Source: a virus
Length of the DNA: 44,645 nucleotides
Virus record (IMG/VR): IMGVR_UViG_3300049830_000036
Location: 1 to 44,645 of that record
Direction: 5' to 3' (one strand)
Part shown: one piece after another, positions 1 to 8,570 of the stretch
Layout: every line of letters begins with the position of its first letter
Numbering within the stretch: position 1 is the first letter of the stretch
Made by a program: the position numbers and the translations under genes
The notes under the pieces: generated by a model
What the model was told of the DNA's origin: nothing
The model's input: only the letters and a program-made list of their open reading frames with translations
Databases searched by the model: none

Positions 1-127
1 GGAATATAAAACCATGTCAGATACTCCAGTAGTTCCCCGTCGCTTTAATATGTATAAGTCTCACATCCGTTCTACTCAATTCATCTTTGGTAACCAACCT
101 GACTTTGATCCAGTACGTAATCCTATT
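1..127. repeat. 127-bp terminal repeat, copy 1 (circle join)
   Basis: These bases are repeated without a mismatch at 44519-44645. The repeat begins inside the intergenic region after the capsid gene and runs into the first structural gene. An exact 127-base overlap is what a k=127 assembler leaves at the ends of a circular contig, so this is most simply an assembly join. A true short direct terminal repeat is possible but less likely, because the join falls in the middle of an operon and not near the terminase genes. Confidence 0.95.
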
Positions 128-565
128 CGCAGTGCTATCAATGGTAAGATAGCAGCATTTGTAGATGGTAAGTATCGCACTGATAACGCATTCGAAATTG
201 CCCAGTTAGATCACGAAGTAGCATCTGGGCATCCTACTATTTATGTCGATCCCAATGAGAGTGTAGTTGAGATTGATTCCAATGATCCTCTTGCTTCTCT
301 GAAAGCTGCATGGTTGGCAGAGGCAGAGGCTAAGATTCGCGCTGAGATGCTTGCAGCTGTGAACCCAGCAAATGATGCAGGTTCGTATACTGCTCCTCAG
401 GTAAAAGCACAGAACACTTCAGTTCAGGATAGTATGGGAGTAACGGAAGTACAGAAGAATGATAGGCTCAGAGCCGCAGCAGCTGCATTGATTGCTCAGC
501 AAGCTGCACCTGCTCCAGTAGTGGCACCTGGCTCTCTTGATGCGCTTGCAGCTCTGAAGATCTAA
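14..565 (+). CDS. Structural-region protein downstream of the major capsid protein, function unknown
   Basis: A 183-residue protein that I do not recognise. The ATG follows an AGGA ribosome site about 10 bases upstream. The N-terminal half is mixed in composition. The C-terminal half (about residues 95-183) is alanine- and glutamine-rich and probably helical or disordered. It lies directly after the major capsid gene and its terminator and directly before the head-completion gene. This position suggests a head or head-tail joining component, but no motif supports a specific role. Its first 38 codons occur again at the right end of the window because the genome is circular. Confidence 0.8.
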   Translation: MSDTPVVPRRFNMYKSHIRSTQFIFGNQPDFDPVRNPIRSAINGKIAAFVDGKYRTDNAFEIAQLDHEVASGHPTIYVDPNESVVEIDSNDPLASLKAAWLAEAEAKIRAEMLAAVNPANDAGSYTAPQVKAQNTSVQDSMGVTEVQKNDRLRAAAAALIAQQAAPAPVVAPGSLDALAALKI

Positions 566-578
566 TTAGGAAACTACA

Positions 579-1211
579 GTGACAACTTTCGCTCAACTGG
601 TGGCTGATGTATACACCACTACAAACCGACCTGATCTGGTAGCAGAGACGAATCTAGCAGTTCGTAAAGCTACTATGAAACTTCATACCACTGGGTGGGA
701 TATGGAGACAGATCGGCCGAAAGGTGTGCTCTATTGGCCAGATAGAACAGAGAAAGTTGTCCCTGTTACTGCTGTAGATCCAACGCTGTACACCTATTCT
801 GTACCGATTGCTGCACCAATTCTCCGGTTCCGAGGATTGAGTTATCTGCGCCAATACACTCCAGATGTTACAGATAGATTCTTTAACTCTGTAGACTTCG
901 ATCGTTTGTTTGATGAGTATCAGGTAGAAAAGACTGATGTATATTATATGCTCGGACAGATGATTAACATTCGTTCCAGTGTAGCATTGATTGATGTACT
1001 TGTAGGTTTCTATCAGTATCCAGTAGTTACTCAGGTAGGATATTCTTCCTGGGTAGCTGATCAACTCCCTGATATGATAGTAGAGGAAGCTTGCTCTCTC
1101 ATATTTAAGATGATTGGTAAGGATGATGAATACCAGAAATACAATGCACTGTTCAAAGAGAATGCAGGAATGCTTGAAGGTCAATTCACTACACAGTCTG
1201 TGAGAACATAA
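579..1211 (+). CDS. Putative head-tail adaptor (gp11/gp4-like head completion protein)
   Basis: A 210-residue protein starting with GTG at 579, the first start in the frame with an AGGA site before it. Length, predicted helical N-terminus and position between capsid and tail genes match the podovirus adaptor proteins (T7 gp11 / P22 gp4 type) that form a ring under the portal. The residues starting MTTFAQLVADVYTTTNRPDL, followed by a long helix, are typical of this family as I remember it. The stop codon overlaps the next start (TAATG), so the two genes are translationally coupled. The functional name rests on position and general resemblance, not on a catalytic motif. Confidence 0.6.
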   Translation: MTTFAQLVADVYTTTNRPDLVAETNLAVRKATMKLHTTGWDMETDRPKGVLYWPDRTEKVVPVTAVDPTLYTYSVPIAAPILRFRGLSYLRQYTPDVTDRFFNSVDFDRLFDEYQVEKTDVYYMLGQMINIRSSVALIDVLVGFYQYPVVTQVGYSSWVADQLPDMIVEEACSLIFKMIGKDDEYQKYNALFKENAGMLEGQFTTQSVRT

Positions 1212-2251
1212 TGCCATATACTCCTGATCCTACTGACCCAACTAATCCACTAGATTCAGTGGATGCTAGCACAGCAGCTGCTGAATTTCGTGCATTGAAA
1301 GGATACATAGTAGCCGGCGTATTTCCATTTTTAACCGCCAGCAAAGCTAATGTAGGTACTGATACTACTATCCTCACTGCTAACACAGACAATACCAATG
1401 CAGCATCTGGAGCTCTGAATTATGTTCGGGTAGCTGGGGCAGCAGCTGGTGATCCCAGAACTTGGTACTCAGTAGCTGGTGCTTATACTTGGGGAGTGGG
1501 ATTAGATAACAGTGACAATGATAAATTTAAAATCAGTGCAGGTACAGATCTTGGTGTAAATACTGCTTTCACTATTGACTCTTCTTTTAGAGTTACTACA
1601 GGAGATGGTGCTAATATAGGTTCTGTAGCTCTTGCTGTTACTGGACTAGCATATACTGGCTCAGTAGATGTAATAAAGAATGCTGCTGGATTTACCTACC
1701 GCCAACTTACATCTGCAGGTGCGCATCAAACAGGATTATATACAGATGGACTTGGAGTATTGTCTCTTTATGCAGAAAGTGCTGAGCAAGTTAGACTAGC
1801 GGCTATTGCTGGTGCAGCTAGATATCTAATATTCTCAGGAAGTGTTGTTGCTGAGCCAATTATTGGTACCAGTGCTGGAGCATTGAAACTAATGCCTGCT
1901 GCAACAGGAGTAGGAATCGGAGTTGCTCCTGGGTATGGTTTGTCAGTTGGTATGTACACTGCAAGTGGAGGTTGGAATTATACTACTAGTTTTTCAGATT
2001 TGATTAATGCATCGATGCTGTTTGGTGTAAAAGCTGGCAGTGCAATTGTACAAACAGATGCTACCACTCTTGTATTAGCGGCCTCTAACACAGAATCTAT
2101 GAAGATCACTGCCGCCGGTATTAGACCAGTAAATGCAGGTGGATATCTTGCACAAGATTTGAGTCCTGGGATTAGTATCAATATCACTACAGCCAATTTA
2201 GTTGGTAAAACTATTACTGTTAAAGATGGTATCATAACAGCATTCGCTTAA
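1211..2251 (+). CDS. Tail fibre / receptor-binding-type protein
   Basis: A 346-residue protein rich in Ala, Gly, Thr and Ser with many short beta-prone segments, as in phage fibre shafts. Residues 242-303 form a module found again in the Sec-exported protein at 16179-16775 (35 of 62 residues identical by eye). The C-terminus (about 304-346) resembles the generic beta-rich ends of phage tail proteins. It is coupled to the preceding adaptor gene by TAATG and opens a cluster of small fibre-like genes, so a tail fibre or fibre adaptor role is likely. The N-terminus starts with a Pro/Asp/Thr-rich stretch, possibly the virion attachment part. Confidence 0.65.
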   Translation: MPYTPDPTDPTNPLDSVDASTAAAEFRALKGYIVAGVFPFLTASKANVGTDTTILTANTDNTNAASGALNYVRVAGAAAGDPRTWYSVAGAYTWGVGLDNSDNDKFKISAGTDLGVNTAFTIDSSFRVTTGDGANIGSVALAVTGLAYTGSVDVIKNAAGFTYRQLTSAGAHQTGLYTDGLGVLSLYAESAEQVRLAAIAGAARYLIFSGSVVAEPIIGTSAGALKLMPAATGVGIGVAPGYGLSVGMYTASGGWNYTTSFSDLINASMLFGVKAGSAIVQTDATTLVLAASNTESMKITAAGIRPVNAGGYLAQDLSPGISINITTANLVGKTITVKDGIITAFA

Positions 2252-2269
2252 CTCAATGGATATTATATC

Positions 2270-2584
2270 ATGATTAAAATCGATTTTTCTGTTGTACTAT
2301 TAGACTTACAAGGGAAGCCACTGAAACGAGATGGAAATGAATCATTCACTCTCAGTAAGGCTTGTGTTGAAGCATTGATGTTATCTACTGAGCAGGACAG
2401 AAATGAGACAGGAGAAGTTAAGTTGCAACGTTATATGTTAGCTCAGCAGCTCAACAATGCACAAATTGTTGAGCTCACACCAGAACAAATAGTTTTTGTT
2501 AAGAATTATGTGGGTAAACTTTATAGTCCTGCAGTAGTTGGCCCGGCATTTACATTGCTAAATAAAGATTGCAAATCAGCGTGA
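2270..2584 (+). CDS. Small conserved phage structural-region protein
   Basis: A 104-residue acidic protein with no membrane segment. It resembles small proteins of podovirus tail-gene regions that begin with a 'DLDGKP' stretch and continue into a helical region around EEKLKRYxLAQ; here the corresponding segments are LLDLQGKPLKRDGNE and EVKLQRYMLAQQL. I recall this as a recurrent family without an established function. Its stop overlaps the next start (TGATG), so it sits in a tightly packed operon between two fibre-type genes. Confidence 0.7.
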   Translation: MIKIDFSVVLLDLQGKPLKRDGNESFTLSKACVEALMLSTEQDRNETGEVKLQRYMLAQQLNNAQIVELTPEQIVFVKNYVGKLYSPAVVGPAFTLLNKDCKSA

Positions 2585-2814
2585 TGGATAGTTACGGCCC
2601 TTCTCAGAGTATAGATTCTGCTCCGGCAGCTAATGCGCCAGTAGAATTATCTGATGTTCTCACCTGTGCTCCTCCGGGAGCTATAGTTATTGTTATTCCA
2701 GGTGTAACTCCACAGAAGATTAAGAAGCCAGAAGAGAAAATTATCGGTAGAGGTAATACTAATTTTGATGCATCTCTGCTTCTTGAAGATGGTACACCAA
2801 TCTTATTGCCATAG
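2584..2814 (+). CDS. Small hypothetical protein in fibre cluster
   Basis: A 76-residue protein; the ATG at 2584 overlaps the upstream TGA (TGATG), which decides the start over the TTG at 2569 or GTG at 2581. It contains a short hydrophobic beta-prone stretch (about residues 30-42, GAIVIVIPGVTP) and a conserved-looking ending 'EDGTPILLP'. I do not recognise it. The 'VIPG' motif echoes the VIPGP motifs in the collagen-like protein encoded next. It may be a small fibre or chaperone component. Confidence 0.6.
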   Translation: MDSYGPSQSIDSAPAANAPVELSDVLTCAPPGAIVIVIPGVTPQKIKKPEEKIIGRGNTNFDASLLLEDGTPILLP

Positions 2815-2823
2815 ATACTACAC

Positions 2824-3558
2824 ATGTCCGGCACTCCTATAACTGGTTTAACACCTACAGTAATTCTAAATGCAACTGATGCATTCGTAATCGCTAGACT
2901 AGGTTCGCCTAATGTTAACTATCAAATCTCTTGGAGTGCACTACAAGCATTAGTAGGTACTGGTGGTGGTGTAGGTGCGCAAGGTATACCAGGTTTAGCT
3001 GGAGAAGATGGTGAAGCTGGTATAGATGGTACTCCAGGAGTAGCAGGAACTCAAGGTATTCAAGGTATACCTGGAACTAATGGTACAATTGGTGTAAATG
3101 GTAATACTTTATTCTTCGAACCTGATCAACCTGAGGATGCAATAGTAATACCCGGGCCACCGGGATCTTCTGGAACTAATGGTGCAACTGGGCCAACTGG
3201 GCCAACTGGTGCAAGTGGACTTAGTATAGTTGGTCAGGATGGTATTGATGGTGAGGATGGTATATCAATACCTGGAGTTGCTGGAGCTACTGGTACTCAG
3301 GGAACGCAGGGATTAACTGGAGTAGCAGGTTCAATTCTATTTCTAGAACCAGATATATTTGATGATAATCCAGTAATTCCAGGCCCAATAGGTGCAACAG
3401 GTAATGCAGGAGCAACAGGTGCAGCTACAACAAATTACTCTCCTGGTACTACTTCCATTCTTACTGAAACTGCTGTACTTTTTGTCAATCATTTAAAACT
3501 CACAGGTACACAACGATTGAGTGTTGCTGGAACTGGTAGAGCAAGGATACATAACTAA
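2824..3558 (+). CDS. Collagen-like tail fibre protein
   Basis: A 244-residue protein with an N-terminal non-collagen domain (residues 1-47), then Gly-X-Y triplets over about residues 50-93, 111-150 and 151-200. The triplets are interrupted twice by the same insert, residues 94-112 and 170-188, with the pattern (F/L)xEPDxxxDxxVIPGP. Collagen-like triple helices are known in phage fibres, where they act as trimeric shafts. The inserts probably form small trimeric knobs or hinges. The C-terminal 45 residues are not collagen-like. The gene follows directly after the 76-residue gene and ends just before the next ATG, so it belongs to the fibre operon. Confidence 0.85.
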   Translation: MSGTPITGLTPTVILNATDAFVIARLGSPNVNYQISWSALQALVGTGGGVGAQGIPGLAGEDGEAGIDGTPGVAGTQGIQGIPGTNGTIGVNGNTLFFEPDQPEDAIVIPGPPGSSGTNGATGPTGPTGASGLSIVGQDGIDGEDGISIPGVAGATGTQGTQGLTGVAGSILFLEPDIFDDNPVIPGPIGATGNAGATGAATTNYSPGTTSILTETAVLFVNHLKLTGTQRLSVAGTGRARIHN

Positions 3559-3559
3559 T

Positions 3560-4186
3560 ATGGCTGATGTTCTCTTAGATGCACAAAGTAAACCAGCTAC
3601 TCCAGCGGCAGGACAGGCTGTACTTTCTGTAAATAATACTACCAAGAGACTTACAGTTCTTGATGATGCTGGTTTTCTTCGCACTCTAGGATTTGTTAAC
3701 TTCTCAACTGCAGCTCAATCACCAGCCGCTGCTACCAGAACCTATATCACTGGTTCTAATATTCCTATTCCAGCAGGTGGATTGCAGGCAGGTACAATCT
3801 TTCGCTGGAAATTCGACCTTACTAAAACAGGTGCCGGAACAGCTTTAAGTACTTTTGATATTGCATTCGGAACAGCAGGAACTACTGCTGATACTGCACG
3901 AGTATCCTTCACTAAACCAGCAGGAACAGCAGTGGCAGATGAAGGTACTGTTGAGATTACTTGTGTCATTCGTTCTATTGGAGCAACTGGTGTTGCAGTT
4001 GGTCAATTCCACATGACACATAATCTTGCTGCTACTGGACATGCAGTTATTCCCTGTGTGGATGTTAATACAGTAAGTGCTGGTTTTGATATGACTGCAC
4101 TTACTAATATTGGTGTATGTGTTACCTCTGGTGCTGCTGATGCAATAACCATTCAACTTTGTACGGCTGAAGCTTTTAACGTCTAA
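3560..4186 (+). CDS. Putative fibre/tail beta-rich protein
   Basis: A 208-residue protein. The start is set at the ATG at 3560, immediately downstream of the stop of the collagen-like gene; the open frame upstream would overlap that gene. It is rich in Thr, Ala, Gly and Val and likely folds as a beta sandwich. It resembles the C-terminal receptor or decoration domains of phage virion proteins ('FNVAFGTAGTTADTARVSF'-type strands). Because the collagen-like gene lacks a large head domain, this product may be its distal partner. There is no motif to prove it. Confidence 0.65.
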   Translation: MADVLLDAQSKPATPAAGQAVLSVNNTTKRLTVLDDAGFLRTLGFVNFSTAAQSPAAATRTYITGSNIPIPAGGLQAGTIFRWKFDLTKTGAGTALSTFDIAFGTAGTTADTARVSFTKPAGTAVADEGTVEITCVIRSIGATGVAVGQFHMTHNLAATGHAVIPCVDVNTVSAGFDMTALTNIGVCVTSGAADAITIQLCTAEAFNV

Positions 4187-4204
4187 TTTTAGGAGAAGTG
4201 AATT

Positions 4205-4576
4205 ATGGCAGCAAATAAAGCAATACGTATTGGCCCAGTTGCAGTAGCTAATGTTGCTGGCAATCTTATTAATCCACCTATCCTCTCAGGTGGTGTTAAT
4301 CCCCCAGCATTATCAACTGCATCTTATCTTATCCTTAAGCATATTAGGGTAATTAATAAGACTGCTGGTGCAGTGAATATGTCAGCATTCATTGGTGCAA
4401 CTGGTGGATCCGCTGCTGGCACAGAGTTTGCTTGGTCTGCTACTCCTGTACCAGCTAACTCCTATCTTGACTGGTATGGACTTCTTCGTCTAGATATTGC
4501 TGACTTCCTTACTGGTTTAGCATCGGCTGCAACTTCTCTAGTTATCGAAGCTGAAGGTGAGATTGGGGTAGCGTAA
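4205..4576 (+). CDS. Small virion beta-sandwich protein
   Basis: A 123-residue protein with a good ribosome site (AGGAGA, 9 bases before the ATG). Its composition (Ala, Gly, Asn, Thr) and the hydrophobic strand near 'YLILKHIRVINKTAG' look like the small jelly-roll-like proteins of phage tails, which often contain 'hIrv.Nkt.. av..sl.iGatg'. I infer a minor structural or fibre component. It is the last gene of the fibre cluster before the membrane-protein gene. Confidence 0.65.
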   Translation: MAANKAIRIGPVAVANVAGNLINPPILSGGVNPPALSTASYLILKHIRVINKTAGAVNMSAFIGATGGSAAGTEFAWSATPVPANSYLDWYGLLRLDIADFLTGLASAATSLVIEAEGEIGVA

Positions 4577-4613
4577 ACATATTCATTTCTTTCTATTCTG
4601 GAGATAATAATAA

Positions 4614-4919
4614 ATGCCATTAACTGAGGAACGTAGAAATGCTGATCGTAGATCGGAGGTTGCACATATGCAAGAGAGACTGAATGCATTAGAAGCTGGA
4701 CATGTGTTGCTTAATCAGAAGATAGATATTAATACTAATCTTACTGCAGGGGTAAAAGAAGATACCTCTGAGCTAGTAGAACTTCTAAAGAGTATGAAAG
4801 CATTCGGAAAATTCCTCTCTGCTGTAGCTACAGGATCTAAATGGTTCACAGCCATTGCAGCAGCTTGTGCTATGATCTATGCTCTGATGCATGGTGTTCT
4901 ACCTTCTTCAGGAAAGTAA
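4614..4919 (+). CDS. Coiled-coil plus single membrane segment protein (XhlA-like)
   Basis: A 101-residue protein. Residues 1-70 are charged and helical with heptad character (AHMQERLNALEAGHVLLNQKI), and residues about 76-94 form one hydrophobic membrane segment (WFTAIAAACAMIYALMHGVL). This architecture matches the XhlA/haemolysin-type accessory proteins of phage lysis or DNA-ejection regions. A 3TM holin lies elsewhere (17245), so this is probably an accessory membrane protein. It could also be a virion-associated membrane protein; sequence alone does not decide. Confidence 0.6.
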   Translation: MPLTEERRNADRRSEVAHMQERLNALEAGHVLLNQKIDINTNLTAGVKEDTSELVELLKSMKAFGKFLSAVATGSKWFTAIAAACAMIYALMHGVLPSSGK

Positions 4920-4928
4920 AAATATCTA

Positions 4929-6554
4929 ATGGCACAACTAACTGTTCGTGGCAATCTTAGTGCCGCGAATTTTCCATTTGTATCTGATTTCTGGGGACGT
5001 ACTGTGATTATCGCACAGTACGATATGAACTATATTCCTCCTCAATCACAGAGCGGTGCAGATGCAGATCGCGACAGAGGTATTCCACAACTATTTTACG
5101 CTCAGAATGTACTCCCAGATGAACAGGGGTATAAGTCAGTGAGTACTGTAGGATTTATTCGTAATCAGCCAGCTACTACCAATTTCACATCTGGATTTAT
5201 AGCAAGAGATCCTAGTGAGACTAAATGTTTCATAGGATTCACCATCACCGGTAAAGTGTGGATGTACAAATCATTCTCATGGATTGATGTAACTCCTGCA
5301 TTTGCATGGCCCGGCGGAGAAGTAAGTTACGGATTCGCTAACGGATATACCTACATCTGTTTCGCAGGTTATGGGATATATAAGGTAGATATTGCAGGTT
5401 CAGCTCTGATTCACCCAGCTTGGGCAGGAATTGTAGACACTGCTATTATTGCTATTACAGGTTCAGTGAATTATCTTATCGCTTGTACAGGAACTATTGC
5501 AGCGTGGAGTAGCACTGCTAACCCAGAAGATTTCACACCTTCTTTAATTACCGGTGCCGGTTCAGGTACGCCGAACGATCTTGCTGGTCTAATAATTGCA
5601 GCAGTTCCATTCGGCAATGGGTTCGCAATTTATTCTACCCAGAATATCATCCTAGCGGCATTTTCAGGCAATACTCGCTTCCCTTGGGTATTCAGAAATG
5701 CGAATAATGGAGCAGGTATTACTAGTAAAGAGAGTGTAGCATTTGAAGGAGATCTGGGAAATAATTATGCCTGGACTAGTGCAGGATTACTCAAAGTAGC
5801 TAGCACTGGGTGCATACCTGAATTTCCTTCTGCTACTGATTTTCTGGCTGGCAAGATATTCGAAGATTATGATTATGTGACTGACGTATTCACACAGACA
5901 TATCTCACATCACAACTGTCAGTGAAAATGGCATTCGTAGGTTCGCGGTACATTGTGATCTCCTACGGTTTAACATCTGCATTAACTCATGCATTAATAT
6001 ATGACACAGCTTTACGTCGTTGGGGTAAAGTGAAGGTAGATCACGTAGATGTGATAGATATTGAAATGTCTAGTGCAGGTGGAACACTAACATATGCTGC
6101 ACTAACACCGACTACTTATACTCTTCTTGCAGGTGTTCCATATTCTGAGTTAAGGACTCTCTCACAAATAGCTGCAATGCCGAAGTACAATATGGGATTC
6201 ATGAAGAATACAGGGGAGATTATAATCTTAGATGCTGCTTTCGGAGATACTACTGCACAAGGAGTGTGTTTACTAGGGAAGTATCAGTTGAGCCGAAATC
6301 AGGCTATGTGTTCTCTACAGATGATAGATGTGGAAAATGCTGCACCCTCCTCCGGAGCTATGGATGTGCGAGTGCTTACTACCATTGATGGTAAGACATT
6401 TCTCCCAGCAGTAACTCCAACACTAGCAATAAATTCCGGGAACTTTCGCCGTTACACTTGCCGCACCAGTGGTATGAATCATTCAATAGTATATAAAGGT
6501 GCTATTCATCTAGCATCTCATGTACTCACATTCGCCCGTGGTGGGAGACGCTAA
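4929..6554 (+). CDS. Tail nozzle/hub beta-propeller protein (P22 gp10-like architecture)
   Basis: A 541-residue protein with repeated beta-blade segments, including an 'AAWSSTANPEDFTPS' segment (about residues 195-210) and 'LIYDTALRRWGKVKVDH' (about 355-371). These are hallmarks of propeller-type tail proteins such as the P22 gp10 tail stabilisation family and podovirus nozzles: a 'W(S)...(D/N)Pe.f' strand and a 'yD....rWgk' strand. It follows the adaptor and fibre genes and ends TAATG into the next gene. I infer that it forms the tail tube end. The family name is by architecture, from memory, and not by search. Confidence 0.6.
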   Translation: MAQLTVRGNLSAANFPFVSDFWGRTVIIAQYDMNYIPPQSQSGADADRDRGIPQLFYAQNVLPDEQGYKSVSTVGFIRNQPATTNFTSGFIARDPSETKCFIGFTITGKVWMYKSFSWIDVTPAFAWPGGEVSYGFANGYTYICFAGYGIYKVDIAGSALIHPAWAGIVDTAIIAITGSVNYLIACTGTIAAWSSTANPEDFTPSLITGAGSGTPNDLAGLIIAAVPFGNGFAIYSTQNIILAAFSGNTRFPWVFRNANNGAGITSKESVAFEGDLGNNYAWTSAGLLKVASTGCIPEFPSATDFLAGKIFEDYDYVTDVFTQTYLTSQLSVKMAFVGSRYIVISYGLTSALTHALIYDTALRRWGKVKVDHVDVIDIEMSSAGGTLTYAALTPTTYTLLAGVPYSELRTLSQIAAMPKYNMGFMKNTGEIIILDAAFGDTTAQGVCLLGKYQLSRNQAMCSLQMIDVENAAPSSGAMDVRVLTTIDGKTFLPAVTPTLAINSGNFRRYTCRTSGMNHSIVYKGAIHLASHVLTFARGGRR

Positions 6555-7144
6555 TGGCTATCCAGTCCATTAACCCTGCGTCGCTCATTAATTTAAATCT
6601 TCCCCTGGTTCCGGAGTCAGATGATCCGAAACTAACTGCGGAACTGTTTAAAGTATATAATGCACTAAGGAATCTTAATATTGGAGTTATGCTCTACACA
6701 GGAGCTATTCCTAGAGATCCTAGTGAATGGTCATATGATCTACCTACCGATACCATTCTCACTCAGAATCTAAATCGGCTTTACGGACAGGCTACTGAGG
6801 CGATAGCATATGGTGCACTAGTTAATGTGTACGATCAAGGTGCAGGAGTCAGAGGATTTAGAAATGCCACAGCTACTGGAATACTTAAGCGCGCGCATGG
6901 TATATGTAATGTAGTTGGTGGAGTTGCATTAGGTGCATACACTGAGATACTCATAGGTAATGGACTATGCACTTCCGTTGGTGGACTAGTTATAGGTACA
7001 GAATACTATCTTTCCCTAGCTGCTGGAGGATTGATACAGAATGCACCACCGGTAGGAGTAGGGAATATAGCACAACATGTAGGTTATGGACTTGGTGCTG
7101 CATTACTATACTATTCCTTCCATGAAGTTCCTAAATATCTCTAG
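6554..7144 (+). CDS. Virion decoration/fibre-type protein
   Basis: A 196-residue protein coupled to the propeller gene (TAATG). The C-terminal half (about 105-195) has a pattern I recognise from many phage fibre and head-fibre ends: a glycine-rich run of strands with 'GxYYLSxxxGG' (here EYYLSLAAGGL), then 'PPxGxGxxxQxVGYxL' and a final strand. The N-terminus contains 'AELFKVYNALRNL', a helical segment. It is probably a trimeric tail accessory or fibre protein. Confidence 0.6.
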   Translation: MAIQSINPASLINLNLPLVPESDDPKLTAELFKVYNALRNLNIGVMLYTGAIPRDPSEWSYDLPTDTILTQNLNRLYGQATEAIAYGALVNVYDQGAGVRGFRNATATGILKRAHGICNVVGGVALGAYTEILIGNGLCTSVGGLVIGTEYYLSLAAGGLIQNAPPVGVGNIAQHVGYGLGAALLYYSFHEVPKYL

Positions 7145-7214
7145 TCTAGTAACCCTACTAGCTCTAGTATCGAATCCAATATACACTGTAATCATTCTGA
7201 CAGGAGTACATCCT

Positions 7215-8570
7215 ATGGTAATGGCAACCCAAGCAAATCCTTTAGTAGATATGTCTAGCATTTTTGCTAATGTAGCTCCTTATGTTCTCGGGAAACCTGG
7301 AGATAATAAAACTGAGACTACTACTTCTAGCACCGATCCCACTACGCAAGCATTTATGCAGGCGATACTGGCATCCATAGGTGACGGCAGTGGATTTAGT
7401 AAGCAGGCTGCTATTACTGATTCTATGGGGCCAGTACAGAATCTGGTTCAACAGGCACTGCAGAGAGAGTTACCTGGGATTTCTAGCGCTGCTAAAGGTT
7501 CAGGACTGTATAACTCCACTACTGAACAGATGCTTCAGAATGATCTAGCAGCTAGAACTACTGCGGCTGGCTCAGACGCTGTGCAGAAGAATATTCTTAA
7601 TTACGCTCAGATCCAAACTGCACAGGCAGATGCAGCTACTAGAGCAGCTCAGGTGAATAAGACTACCACTGCAAAAACTGCATCCACTCCACCTCTGGAT
7701 ATCAGTAAGTTACTTCTGCAGCTAGGGATTAGTGCCGGCGCTAAGAAGTTATATGACAAGAGTGGACTAGGTAGTAAGATTGATGATTTGTTCAGCTCCG
7801 GCAATTCAGGCGGAGGATCACTTACAGCTGGTATTGATGCTAATGCTAGTGTAAATCAATTCGAAGCTGCTCTACCTGGCGAAAATGCTATTACCTCTTC
7901 TGTTAGTTTCGATGCGGCTCCTACAGCGGTGCAAGGATTCTCAGCTAGTATAGATGGATCTACTGGTACTGATGCTAGTGGTAATGCTATTACCAACAAT
8001 GCAGCTTCTGCTGGCGCTGGTGCCACTGCTGCATCCAATGCTGATTTAGCTTCAGCTCTATCTAACCCAGACGCATTAGATGCATCTCTTGTATCTAATC
8101 CTAGTGGGGCAGCAGCAGAGGAATTAGGTGTGGGAGCCGGTGCTACTATTGCAGAAACTGGTGGTTTCGCAGCTGCTGATGCAGTAGGCGGAGCTAGTAT
8201 TATCGAAGAGTTAGCACCTCTTGCAATCGAAGGTAGTTCTGTAGTGTGTTATGAACTCGTGCGTACTGGAGAGATGGAGAAGTATCTGGCAGATGCCAGT
8301 TCCGCCTATGCTCCTAAACTCCCCGCTGCTGTGATTCGTGGGTATCATTATATGTGCCCGTTGATTCTACGCTTGATGCGTAAGCACAGTACCTTCCGCA
8401 GTTTCATGCGCTGGGCAGCTGTTGCTCGTTCACACGAGCTTACTACTTCTAGCACCGCTGGTAAACTAGTTCGTGTAATCTTTGAGCCTGCTTGCTGGCT
8501 TCTCGGTCACACTGTTGCTAGAGATACTGCTACTCGTCTTAACATTCCGGAGATGCTCACCAATGCCTGA
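7215..8570 (+). CDS. Putative internal virion / DNA-ejection protein A
   Basis: A 451-residue protein. The start is set at ATG 7215 because an AGGAG site lies 8 bases before it; starts at 7086 or 7122 would overlap the previous gene and add a hydrophobic leader without a ribosome site. Residues 1-200 are Ala/Gln/Thr-rich and helical, with low-complexity Ala/Ser/Gly through about 350. The C-terminal 100 residues are Arg-rich with hydrophobic helices. It is the first of three large genes (451, 574, 1800 aa), the arrangement of T7 gp14-15-16-like ejection proteins. Function is inferred from order, size and composition. Confidence 0.6.
   Translation: MVMATQANPLVDMSSIFANVAPYVLGKPGDNKTETTTSSTDPTTQAFMQAILASIGDGSGFSKQAAITDSMGPVQNLVQQALQRELPGISSAAKGSGLYNSTTEQMLQNDLAARTTAAGSDAVQKNILNYAQIQTAQADAATRAAQVNKTTTAKTASTPPLDISKLLLQLGISAGAKKLYDKSGLGSKIDDLFSSGNSGGGSLTAGIDANASVNQFEAALPGENAITSSVSFDAAPTAVQGFSASIDGSTGTDASGNAITNNAASAGAGATAASNADLASALSNPDALDASLVSNPSGAAAEELGVGAGATIAETGGFAAADAVGGASIIEELAPLAIEGSSVVCYELVRTGEMEKYLADASSAYAPKLPAAVIRGYHYMCPLILRLMRKHSTFRSFMRWAAVARSHELTTSSTAGKLVRVIFEPACWLLGHTVARDTATRLNIPEMLTNA

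Noticed and set aside
654-1217. 187-codon antisense frame over the adaptor gene
   Set aside because: Rich in Ser, Ile, Tyr, Cys as shadow frames are; no start signal and no operon partner on that strand.
3845-4156. 103-codon antisense Cys/Ser/Asn-rich frame
   Set aside because: Low-complexity mirror of a Thr/Ala-rich gene; not a zinc protein.
7086-7214. N-terminal extension of internal virion protein A, with a signal-like hydrophobic stretch
   Set aside because: It overlaps the previous gene and the good AGGAG site is at 7202-7206, before ATG 7215.
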